The notes below the pieces were generated by a model. That model saw only the letters and a program-made list of their open reading frames with translations. It had not been told where the DNA came from and ran no database searches. DNA of 34,300 nucleotides, taken from the NCBI GenBank assembly GCA_030706585.1, contig JAUZOF010000006.1:1-34300 (forward strand), read 5' to 3'. Positions 18,897-27,571 of the stretch are shown piece after piece (positions within the stretch are counted from its first letter, which is position 1; the number at the start of each line of letters is the position of its first letter). A program made the translations under genes and the position numbers. The DNA is from Bacteroidota bacterium (GTDB lineage: Bacteria; Bacteroidota; Bacteroidia; Bacteroidales; UBA7332).

Positions 18897-19634
18897 ATGA
18901 TTGAGACATTTAATTATTCATTGTTGCCCAACGACGAATTATACACGTTGACGCAACGGGTTATGACTGCCTGCAACGGATTAAATCTGACAGATGCTTC
19001 GCCAGTGAAGCCTTTGATCAATGCCGCAGGAAATGCTTTTGAGAAATTTGACCTTGCTTTTAAGCGGGAAAGTAAAAACAGTTCCACCCCGATTCTTCGG
19101 AATCTGGATGAGATCAGAGACGAAGGTTTTCTGGCGTTCCGATTCTGCACGGAAGCCTGGAGCCACCGTGCCAATACTGAAAAACGGGAAGCTGCCCTGA
19201 AGATTCTCTCCGTGATCCGTCGGTACGACTGGAGTGCTCATGCGCTGGGCGACAAAGCCGAAACGGCGGCTTTGGCCAATCTGATCAAAGACCTCCGTAA
19301 CAATTATGCTGCTGAAATGACACTTCTGACTCTTTCGGAGTGGTTCGAGGAGATGGAGACAGCTCAGGTTGCGTATGAAAAGGGAGTTACCGAAAGCGCA
19401 GCCAACGCGCCTACCGACTTACCGACGCTGACGATTACCCGTCCGGATCTGATCAAGGCATTGAAAAATCTCTTCTCTCTGATCTCCCTGCTCGAACCTT
19501 CAATGCCGGAATTCACACCTCTGATCGCCACCATCAACAACCTCATCTCCCAATCGTTCACTTCCGCCAAGGCCGCCGCGACCCGCGCTGCCAACCAGAA
19601 AGCGGAGGAGGCGAAAAAGAGTGAGGGGCAGTAA
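18897..19634 (+). CDS. Conserved hypothetical protein, DUF6261-like
   Basis: 245 aa mostly helical protein; the family name is from recollection of the sequence style (MIETFNYSLLPNDEL...) and was not verified. Confidence 0.6.
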   Translation: MIETFNYSLLPNDELYTLTQRVMTACNGLNLTDASPVKPLINAAGNAFEKFDLAFKRESKNSSTPILRNLDEIRDEGFLAFRFCTEAWSHRANTEKREAALKILSVIRRYDWSAHALGDKAETAALANLIKDLRNNYAAEMTLLTLSEWFEEMETAQVAYEKGVTESAANAPTDLPTLTITRPDLIKALKNLFSLISLLEPSMPEFTPLIATINNLISQSFTSAKAAATRAANQKAEEAKKSEGQ

Positions 19635-19647
19635 ATTTTATTCTTTT

Positions 19648-19676
19648 CAGGGGGTGACTTCGGGTCACCCCCTGAA
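19648..19676 (+). terminator. Rho-independent-like hairpin downstream of the DUF6261-like gene
   Basis: TTCAGGGGGTGAC-ttcgg-GTCACCCCCTGAA. Confidence 0.7.
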
Positions 19677-19692
19677 TAAAAGCATTCAAACC

Positions 19693-19857
19693 ATGTCTAG
19701 AAGCATTCATATCACAATAAAGAATTTTAGAGGGTTAACAAAAAAAGAAATGGACGAACAAATGATCGACCCTAATTCAGATTTAGCCACTTGGGCCCAA
19801 AAACTGGGGATAAAAAAATCGGTTATAAAAGCCAGGAAACAAAAAAGACAATTATAA
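19693..19857 (+). CDS. Small basic protein, 54 aa, unknown function
   Basis: MSRSIHITIKNFRGLTKKEMDEQMIDPNSDLATWAQKLGIKKSVIKARKQKRQL; ATG at 19693 chosen over the upstream ORF start, which overlaps the previous gene. Confidence 0.45.
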   Translation: MSRSIHITIKNFRGLTKKEMDEQMIDPNSDLATWAQKLGIKKSVIKARKQKRQL

Positions 19858-19861
19858 TCTT

Positions 19862-20494
19862 ATGCACTACAAAAAAACTCAGGAAATCAAGTACGTCTGG
19901 CTATGGATCGGACTGCTCGTAATATTTGCGTTGTTACATAGTAATTATGCACAAGCACAAAACTCCCTACTCCAGAAAAATGCACCTGAAAAAACCGTTT
20001 TTGCATTTCTGAATTGGTATAAGAATAATAAATCAGCACTTGATCAGATAAATGTGATAAACAACTACCTCTCAGAAGACTCTAGCAAACCATATAGCAT
20101 AAACTTTCAGAAAACAGAACAGTACATATCCCTCGTACAGAAAAGCAAATGCGTTTCAGCTGAGTATCTGAATAACTGGAGAGAATACTTCAGGAAATGC
20201 GATAAGCAATTTATTAAACTTCATTTATTCGAAGGTCCGGCTGAAGGATTGGAGTTTGATTATGTCATGTTGGTCCAGGATTATGGAAATGATCTCAACG
20301 AACTGAATCGGGCTAAAGTGGTGAAAACACAAACAATAAATAATACGGCTTATGTGACCGTCGAATTTCTTTACAAAGACAAATATCTTTACAAACTGAC
20401 GAAAAATAGCAATCAGTGGCTAATTGATGGGATCAAACTTATTTCAAGTGCAAGCATAGAAGGAAATGCTGTCCATCCTTTCACAATCAAATAA
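19862..20494 (+). CDS. Hypothetical exported protein with a chimeric N-terminus
   Basis: First 19 codons almost identical to 20521..20994; then signal-peptide-like IFALLHSNYAQAQ and an NTF2/DUF3828-like-sized domain (family uncertain). Confidence 0.65.
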   Translation: MHYKKTQEIKYVWLWIGLLVIFALLHSNYAQAQNSLLQKNAPEKTVFAFLNWYKNNKSALDQINVINNYLSEDSSKPYSINFQKTEQYISLVQKSKCVSAEYLNNWREYFRKCDKQFIKLHLFEGPAEGLEFDYVMLVQDYGNDLNELNRAKVVKTQTINNTAYVTVEFLYKDKYLYKLTKNSNQWLIDGIKLISSASIEGNAVHPFTIK

Positions 20495-20520
20495 ATTATT
20501 ACAAACAATTTCGAATTCCC

Positions 20521-20994
20521 ATGCGCTACAAAGAAACCCAGGAAATCAAGTACGTCTGGTTATGGATCGGACTGCTCGTCGCTTTTCTATTCGTTTTTAT
20601 TTTGCTGATGGAGCTGGCTACAACGAAAACAATTCGTCCGGAAACCATCGCAATATTTTCATCCCTCTCCGTGCTGATGACCCTCTTCTTCAAAACCATG
20701 AAGCTGACAACCATCATTGACGAATTCAACATCTCGTACAAACTCTTTCCGTTTCATCTGACTTTCCGCAAAATCCCGTGGATGCTGATCGAGCGTTGCG
20801 AAGTCCGCACCTACAACCCAATGGGTGAATACGGCGGCTGGGGACTCAAATACGGACGTAAAAGCGGCAAGGCCATCAACCTCTCCGGTAACAAAGGTCT
20901 GCAACTCTATCTCAAAACGGGAAAGAAAATCCTCATCGGCACGCAACAGCCGGAAAGACTGGAGCAATATCTGAAGATGATCGGGAAAGTTTGA
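20521..20994 (+). CDS. Hypothetical membrane protein (two helices, cytoplasmic PH-like C-terminus possible)
   Basis: 157 aa; two hydrophobic N-terminal helices, C-terminal NLSGNKGLQLYLKTGKKILIGTQQPERLEQYL pattern. Confidence 0.7.
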   Translation: MRYKETQEIKYVWLWIGLLVAFLFVFILLMELATTKTIRPETIAIFSSLSVLMTLFFKTMKLTTIIDEFNISYKLFPFHLTFRKIPWMLIERCEVRTYNPMGEYGGWGLKYGRKSGKAINLSGNKGLQLYLKTGKKILIGTQQPERLEQYLKMIGKV

Positions 20995-21240
20995 ATAAAA
21001 AATTGACAATTCATTCAACAGTAAATCTCTGGCAACTGTCTGTTATCTTTCAGATTAAAAAAACATTGGAAACTAATCTCATCAATTCTTAGGACTAAGA
21101 GATTCAACTTTCCGTTCCTTTTTGGAATAATTGTATTAATTTTGACGTGGAAAAATTACCACAATAGATTATTTTCATCAAAACACAATTAGATCAGTAG
21201 TTTTACCGTTCTAATATCTCAAAAGTTTATAATAGTTCCT

Positions 21241-23700
21241 ATGAAGAAAATCGTATGTTTACTCTTTGCTCTGATTTGTTTTAATGTCATACAAGCGCAA
21301 TCCTTAGATCTTTTAAAGAATTTGAACACCGACGATTTGAGTGAGCAACAGGTTCAGGATATTGTCTCTAAAATGCAATCTGAAGGTGTCTCTATGAATC
21401 AGCTAGACCAATATGCCACTGCTAAAGGAGCATCCAAAGAAGAGATTGCCAAACTCAAAAAAAGAATCGTCAAATACAATGACAAATTAGGTGGAGCAAA
21501 AAAACGAATTTCTACATCTGACGAAAACCAAATGCCGGAAGAATTCCGGTTCGATCCTGAAAAGGCAAAGTATTACGAAGCTTATTTAGCAAAACAGGAT
21601 TCCATCAAAGCTGCTAAACCCAAAATCTTCGGAGCCTCGATCTTCAACGACGTTAATCTATCATTTGAGCCCAACCTGAGATTAGCGACTCCACAAAACT
21701 ACATATTAGGTCCTGATGACGAATTACTCATTGATGTCTATGGGGTATCGGAAGTCAGTCATAAAGTAAATGTCAGCCCGGAAGGAAATATCAGAATCCC
21801 CAATGTCGGTGTAATCTCTGTTGGAGGATTAACTATTGAAGAGGCAAAGAAAATAATTAAATCACGACTTGCCAGAGTTTATGGAGGAATTTCTGCAGGA
21901 AATACATTTGTTAGCATCGCGTTAGGAGATATCCGCAGTATAACGGTAAATGTTATTGGTGAAATTGTTTATCCCGGTTCATATACAATACCATCATTAG
22001 CTACTGTATTCAATGCTCTTTATCAGTCGGGCGGTCCCAAGGAAAGTGGTTCATTCCGTGATATCCAAGTGATCCGAAACAGTAAAGTAATTGCAACCAT
22101 TGACTTATATGATTTCCTGGTTTACGGCAAACAAAGTAATCTTCGCCTTCATGATCAGGACGCTATCAAAGTACTCCCTTATCGCAATCGTGTAACAATC
22201 ACCGGTGAGGTTAAAAATCCGGCTATTTTTGAAATGAAACCCGGAGAAACGCTCAAAGAACTTATCGAATTTGCCGGTGGATTTACAGAAAAAGCTTACC
22301 GCGAACGCATTACAGCTAACAGAAACACATTGAAAGAAAAGTCTGTTATTGATATCGCTTATGATGAATTCAAGATATTTAAAACCGAACCCGGAGATGA
22401 ATACAAGGTAGGTGAGATTTTGAATCGTTACACCAACCGTGTTCAAATAGCAGGAGCTGTTTATCGTCCGGGAGCCTATGCTCTTACCAAAGACATGAAT
22501 CTTAGAACTCTGCTTGAAAAGGCTGACGGACTGAAAGAAGATGCATTCGTAAATAGTGCCACCATCTTCAGAAAGAATGCAACCGGACTACCCGAAATGA
22601 CCACCTTCTGTCCTAAAGATATATTAGAAGGAAAAAGTACAATTCTTCTACAAAGAGAAGATAGTATATTCATCTCTTCTGTTCTTGATCTGAAAGAAAA
22701 AGAATTTGTTTATATTTCAGGGGAAGTGATGAACCCTGGAAGATTTCCTTTTGCTGATGGTATGAGCCTAAAGGATATTATCCTGATGTCAAATGGATTT
22801 AAGAATACGGCTAACGTAGGTGAGATTGAAATATATCGCCAAATTACGGATGAAAATATTCTGAATAAAAATATCAACAAAGCGGAATCATTTAAAATCC
22901 AGATGGACAAAAACCTGTCACTTGAGCAGACTGCTTCTTTCAAATTAAAAAGAGAAGACCGTGTCATGATTCGTCCAATTTTTGGATTTGAGAATATGAA
23001 AGATGTTAAGATCGAGGGTGAAGTCAGATCTGCAGGTAGTTATGTAATAACCTCAAAGAACCAGCGAATTTCAGATCTGATTAAATTAGCCGGAGGTTTA
23101 ACAAACTACGCTTACCCAGAAGGTGCTTTCTTAATTCGCAAGTTAGAGAGTAATGAATCCCAGAAGAAATTACTGGAAGACATCTCCGGTAGTATATCTT
23201 CAAAAGTGATAAAAAAAGGAAATGAAATTGACAGCCTAAGAGTTAAGAAAGAAATTCTCAATGAAACTCAAACCGTTGCGATTAACCTTGAAAAGATATT
23301 GAAAAAACCGGGTTCGGACTACGATCTTAAACTTGAAGCCGGTGATGTATTATCTATTCCTAAATCCCTTGAAACAGTCACAATAAACGGAGAAGTGCTG
23401 CGTCCAAACACCGTTCGTTATCAAAAAGGAAAATCTTTTGGCTTTTATGTCAACAATGCAGGTGGGTATAGTACAAATGCTAAAACGAGTAAATCTTACA
23501 TTATACATGCCAATGGTTCAGTAGAGGTTACGACCTGCTTTTTAGGACTTAAATTTTACCCGAAAGTAAAACCGGGATCACGCATTATTGTACCAGAGAA
23601 ACCAGTTAGAAAATCAATGACTACTGCAGAGACAGTTGCTATTTCAACAAGTTTGGTTTCTGTATTAGCTATATTATTAAGCGTAATAAAATCGTTTTAA
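21241..23700 (+). CDS. SLBB-domain polysaccharide export protein (Wza-like)
   Basis: 819 aa; poly_export motif YILGPDDELLIDVYGVSEVSHKVNVSPEGNIRIPNVGVISVGGLTIEEAK and multiple SLBB repeats; C-terminal hydrophobic helix. Confidence 0.93.
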   Translation: MKKIVCLLFALICFNVIQAQSLDLLKNLNTDDLSEQQVQDIVSKMQSEGVSMNQLDQYATAKGASKEEIAKLKKRIVKYNDKLGGAKKRISTSDENQMPEEFRFDPEKAKYYEAYLAKQDSIKAAKPKIFGASIFNDVNLSFEPNLRLATPQNYILGPDDELLIDVYGVSEVSHKVNVSPEGNIRIPNVGVISVGGLTIEEAKKIIKSRLARVYGGISAGNTFVSIALGDIRSITVNVIGEIVYPGSYTIPSLATVFNALYQSGGPKESGSFRDIQVIRNSKVIATIDLYDFLVYGKQSNLRLHDQDAIKVLPYRNRVTITGEVKNPAIFEMKPGETLKELIEFAGGFTEKAYRERITANRNTLKEKSVIDIAYDEFKIFKTEPGDEYKVGEILNRYTNRVQIAGAVYRPGAYALTKDMNLRTLLEKADGLKEDAFVNSATIFRKNATGLPEMTTFCPKDILEGKSTILLQREDSIFISSVLDLKEKEFVYISGEVMNPGRFPFADGMSLKDIILMSNGFKNTANVGEIEIYRQITDENILNKNINKAESFKIQMDKNLSLEQTASFKLKREDRVMIRPIFGFENMKDVKIEGEVRSAGSYVITSKNQRISDLIKLAGGLTNYAYPEGAFLIRKLESNESQKKLLEDISGSISSKVIKKGNEIDSLRVKKEILNETQTVAINLEKILKKPGSDYDLKLEAGDVLSIPKSLETVTINGEVLRPNTVRYQKGKSFGFYVNNAGGYSTNAKTSKSYIIHANGSVEVTTCFLGLKFYPKVKPGSRIIVPEKPVRKSMTTAETVAISTSLVSVLAILLSVIKSF

Positions 23701-23740
23701 ACGCCTCTAAAAGATTAATACAAAAGAGATACTGGAATAT

Positions 23741-24817
23741 ATGGAAGAAAATATTATAAACGAAGACAGCGAAATATCCATTAAGGATTTAATCAAACAC
23801 TTTAAAGACGTAAAAAGGTTGATTCGAAAGAAATCAATCACAATTTCTATAATAATAGCGCTGTCTGCAGCAATTGGACTTACAATCTCTTTAACCACTA
23901 AGCCCAAATACACAGCTTCTCTCTCTTTTGCAGTTGAAGATGATGAAAAAGCAAGTGGGATATCAAATCTGGCCAGTCAGTTTGGATTCTCATTAGGAGG
24001 TTCTTCAAGTGGAGCCTTTGGAGGAGATAATCTTTTTGAACTATTTACCTCTCATTACCTCATTGAAAAAACACTTTTATCTCCAATTACGATTGACAAC
24101 CAAAAAACCAATCTTCTCAATCTATATATTAAGACGTATGAGTTGGATGAAAAATGGAAAAAAAGCAAATTCAAAGAGATAAGAGAATTAAACTTTCCAA
24201 TTGATCAAAAACAGGAAACGTTTAGCAGACCTCAGGATAGCATTATCAAATTAATCTACGGACAGATCTTAAAAAAGCCATTGCTAACTGTTAGTAGAAG
24301 AAGTAAAAAGCTAAGCATCGGAGATATTTCTTTTGTTTCTGAGAATGAAGCTTTATCAAAATATTTCGTAGAGAACTTAACTCAAGTAACAACACAATTT
24401 TACGTTGATACAAAAACAAAAATTACCCGTCAAAACTACGAAACATTAAAGCACCAAACTGATTCTATCAAAGCTGAACTTGACAGAGCCGTTTCTCAAC
24501 GAGCATTTATGGCAGACAATCTACTTAATGCAGTTAAGCCTTCTGCAGGCATAGGTCTTGCAAAAAAACAAACAGATATACAGGTTTCCGCTAATGCTTA
24601 TATTGAAATGAAGAAAAACCTGGAAATGCTAAAAATCAGTTTAGGAAGAGAAACCCCTCTCATCCAAATAATTGATGCCCCAATTTTCCCATTAGAAAAA
24701 ATACGAATTGGTAAAATAAAAGGCACTGCAATAGGGTTTACAGTTGGGTGTTTCATCTCATTTATATATTTAATAGGACTCTTAATAATAGAAAAGTTAC
24801 GTAGTCAAATAGTATAA
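23741..24817 (+). CDS. Wzz / chain-length-determinant family protein
   Basis: Two terminal TM helices flanking a coiled-coil; KPKYTASLSFAVEDD and proline-rich PIFPLEKIRIGKIKG near TM2. Confidence 0.88.
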   Translation: MEENIINEDSEISIKDLIKHFKDVKRLIRKKSITISIIIALSAAIGLTISLTTKPKYTASLSFAVEDDEKASGISNLASQFGFSLGGSSSGAFGGDNLFELFTSHYLIEKTLLSPITIDNQKTNLLNLYIKTYELDEKWKKSKFKEIRELNFPIDQKQETFSRPQDSIIKLIYGQILKKPLLTVSRRSKKLSIGDISFVSENEALSKYFVENLTQVTTQFYVDTKTKITRQNYETLKHQTDSIKAELDRAVSQRAFMADNLLNAVKPSAGIGLAKKQTDIQVSANAYIEMKKNLEMLKISLGRETPLIQIIDAPIFPLEKIRIGKIKGTAIGFTVGCFISFIYLIGLLIIEKLRSQIV

Positions 24818-24838
24818 GCTATTCTGCTACAAATAAGG

Positions 24839-24895
24839 TACCCTATAAGTCGCCTTCTTTCTATATTGTTTTAGAAAGAATCGATTTATAGGGTA
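24839..24895 (+). terminator. Long two-part hairpin downstream of the wza/wzz-like pair
   Basis: TACCCTATAA...TTTATAGGGTA outer stem enclosing TTCTTTCTA-tattgtt-TTAGAAAGAA inner stem, then TTTTATT. Confidence 0.7.
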
Positions 24896-25057
24896 GCTTT
24901 TATTCAAACTTTTAATAAAACAGCAATGTTGTATCTTATAAACCGACTATCCCTTTGCAGCATATTATAACTTAGCAAACAGACTCTTCAAATTTTTAGA
25001 GATTTGTTAGCTGACAGATGTGAAATCTTTTATATTTGCAATATTAAAGTCTGGATT

Positions 25058-26692
25058 ATGAAGAAACAACATTTTCTCTTTCTTCTTTTTACTGTTTGTC
25101 TACCATTTACCCAAGCACAAGTAAGTGATTCAAACAATTTCCCTAAGCTTACCACAAGTAAATCGTCAGATAACTGGTTCATCGGGGCCGGGATTGGAGC
25201 TGGGATCAGTAACCACTCCCTTGAAAAAGGATTCGGTAGCTCGGGTAACTCTTCTATAAAACTTGCCCCCCCGGTAATAAATATCTTTGGAGGAAAATGG
25301 CTGACACCAGGAGTAGGTCTGCGACTAGAAACCGGAATATGGGATATCAATACATGGATTCCTCATACCACAATTTCTGGAAGTATTATTCCTCCCGGAA
25401 TAATATCGGTAAACACGACTACCACAAAAATCAAACAGGATATTCTTGGATTTGACTTACACGGTGAAGTGCTTTTTAATTTGAATAATCTCATTGCCGG
25501 ATACAATCCTGAAAGAAGAAATTCATTATCGATCTACCTGGGACCTGGAATTACAGCCATGAAGATTAAAGATTCTTCCACTGTATATAAAAACCTGATC
25601 GTTAATTCGGGATTGATTTTCGAGCATAAATTCAGCAGTTCACTCGCATTCTTTGCAGATGTCAAAGAATCAATAATTCCTTTGTATTTCAAATTCAATA
25701 CCAGTTTCAATTCGTCAAATATCAAATATGAAGGATTTGCATCGCTGACCCTCGGTGTTACTTATACTTTTCCAGGAACATACCGCGGATTCAGAACTGC
25801 ATTCTTACCGGAAGAGAAGGATAAACTCAACAAAAAAATCAACGAACTAACCGATGACAAGAGCAAACTCAATGCTGAAAACGAAAAACTCGTAAAAGCC
25901 TATGATGAACTGAAATCAGACTATGAGAAAGCGGCTCAGAGTGCTATTGAGCTCAAACAGTTGATAAAAAAATATGATCTCCCGGAGTGCAGTAAAATTT
26001 TACTTTGTGACTTCGTAAGTTTTGACATAGATAAGAGCGTGTATCAACCTAATGAAGAAGACAATATCCGTAAAGCGGCTGATGAGTTTGCAAAAAGTAA
26101 AGACTGTGTTATTGAGATCTACGGGTATGCAGATCCAAGTACGGGAACCCGCTCTTACAACCTCAACTTAAGTAAACGAAGAGCCGAATATGTAGCAAAC
26201 ATATTGAAAACGAAATACAATATTCCGGCAAACAGAATTGTAATCAAACATTTCGGGGGCAATCAGGCTCCGATCGAAAATCATGCTACGAATAAGATTG
26301 CCTTGTTCTTCTTATCTAAATCGCCATCGACAGACACTTTGGCAGAGTCAACAACAGAGCCAAAGACTGAAGCTGAAACTCGCAACCAAGAAGCTGCAAA
26401 AATACCAAAGATTGAAGCAGAACAGCCTACTCAAGCAAATTCGACTGATACCATTGCAACAGAAGTCATGCAACCCGGTTCCAGACTGACGTTACTGGCA
26501 TTGAAATATTATGGCGATAAGATTTTCTGGGTCTATATCTACGAATATAATAAGAAGAAAATCCGAAATCCGAATACTGTTCCTGTAGGAACCGTACTTG
26601 ATATTCCTTCTAAAGAGAAATACGGAATTGATTCCTCCAATCCCGAGTCAATCGCTAAAGCCAAAAGGCTATTCGGAAAAATAATGTATTAA
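25058..26692 (+). CDS. OmpA-family outer membrane protein with C-terminal LysM-like module
   Basis: Signal peptide MKKQHFLFLLFTVCLPFTQA; OmpA-like CVIEIYGYADPSTGTRSYNLNLSKRRAEYVANIL; C-term PGSRLTLLALKYYGDKIFWVYIYEYN...VPVGTVLDIP. Confidence 0.88.
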   Translation: MKKQHFLFLLFTVCLPFTQAQVSDSNNFPKLTTSKSSDNWFIGAGIGAGISNHSLEKGFGSSGNSSIKLAPPVINIFGGKWLTPGVGLRLETGIWDINTWIPHTTISGSIIPPGIISVNTTTTKIKQDILGFDLHGEVLFNLNNLIAGYNPERRNSLSIYLGPGITAMKIKDSSTVYKNLIVNSGLIFEHKFSSSLAFFADVKESIIPLYFKFNTSFNSSNIKYEGFASLTLGVTYTFPGTYRGFRTAFLPEEKDKLNKKINELTDDKSKLNAENEKLVKAYDELKSDYEKAAQSAIELKQLIKKYDLPECSKILLCDFVSFDIDKSVYQPNEEDNIRKAADEFAKSKDCVIEIYGYADPSTGTRSYNLNLSKRRAEYVANILKTKYNIPANRIVIKHFGGNQAPIENHATNKIALFFLSKSPSTDTLAESTTEPKTEAETRNQEAAKIPKIEAEQPTQANSTDTIATEVMQPGSRLTLLALKYYGDKIFWVYIYEYNKKKIRNPNTVPVGTVLDIPSKEKYGIDSSNPESIAKAKRLFGKIMY

Positions 26693-26699
26693 CAAAAAA

Positions 26700-26736
26700 G
26701 ACCCGCTGTCAAATGATTCTGACAGCGGGCCTTTTT
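26700..26736. terminator. Bidirectional terminator between convergent genes
   Basis: GACCCGCTGTC-aaatgattct-GACAGCGGGCC followed by TTTTTATT, preceded by an A tract. Confidence 0.88.
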
Positions 26737-26737
26737 A

Positions 26738-27466
26738 TTATCGAAGAAAGGCTTCAGCCTTTTCTATAGCTTCCGGTTTTCCCACATCCAATAAATAGCA
26801 GTCATTCTGCAAATAAGCCTGTAAACGTGCTTTCTCGGCAATAGAAAGATAATAGTCAATAATCGAAAACTTCCCCTCCCATTTATCCATATCGTTCAAT
26901 ACAGAAGGCGAAAGAATATGTATTCCACCAAACGAATATTTCTTGTAATCTGCCGGATTAAAGCCAGCTATCGGCGATTTCACCTCGCCGGTCACGCTAT
27001 TGGTCCAGCCCTTCATCATTCCGGTATCATCAAACAGCAACGAACGGTCTGCATCCACTTCCTTAACCAAAAGCGTTGCATCGGATTTTGAGTTAAGATG
27101 GTGCTGATACATTTTCGCCAAATCCACATCGGAAAGGATATCAACATTATGCACCAGAAAAGGTTTTCCGTCATCGAAAAACCAGGAGGCTTTTTTGATG
27201 CCCCCACCGGTTTCAAGGAGCAAGTCCTGTTCGTCCGAAATCTCGACACGAATACCAAAACGGTCGTTTTCATCTAAAAAACGAATTACCTGATTGGCAA
27301 AATGATGAACATTGACAATGATTTCATCAAAACCAGCTGCTTTGAGCTTTTCAATAGTGATTTGGAGCAGCGGTTTACCATTGACCGGAATCAAGGCCTT
27401 TGGTATCGAGTGAGTAAAAGGCTTCATGCGGGTACCGAGTCCCGCGGCAAATATGAGGGCTTTCAT
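26738..27466 (-). CDS. Sugar-1-phosphate nucleotidyltransferase, MurU-like
   Basis: MKALIFAAGLGTRMKPFTHSIPKALIPVNGKPLL signature; coupled to an AmgK-like kinase. Confidence 0.88.
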   Translation of the reverse strand: MKALIFAAGLGTRMKPFTHSIPKALIPVNGKPLLQITIEKLKAAGFDEIIVNVHHFANQVIRFLDENDRFGIRVEISDEQDLLLETGGGIKKASWFFDDGKPFLVHNVDILSDVDLAKMYQHHLNSKSDATLLVKEVDADRSLLFDDTGMMKGWTNSVTGEVKSPIAGFNPADYKKYSFGGIHILSPSVLNDMDKWEGKFSIIDYYLSIAEKARLQAYLQNDCYLLDVGKPEAIEKAEAFLR

Positions 27467-27478
27467 AATTCAAAGTGA

Positions 27479-27505
27479 CCTCCCCCAACCCCTCCGAAGG
27501 AGGGG
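27479..27505. repeat. Short GC-rich hairpin repeat (CCTCCCCCAACCCCTCCGAAGGAGGGG)
   Basis: CCCCTCC-gaa-GGAGGGG perfect stem in an intergenic gap. Confidence 0.75.
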
Positions 27506-27571
27506 AAAAAGACGCAAGCACAGCTTCTTCCTGCCTTCCCTACAGCGAAAATTGGAGTGAGATCGTTATGT

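Noticed and set aside
17600-21000. Defence island or toxin-antitoxin system in the hypothetical-gene region
   Set aside because: No nuclease, ATPase, RT, toxin or antitoxin motif could be recognised; the 54-aa basic protein alone is insufficient evidence.
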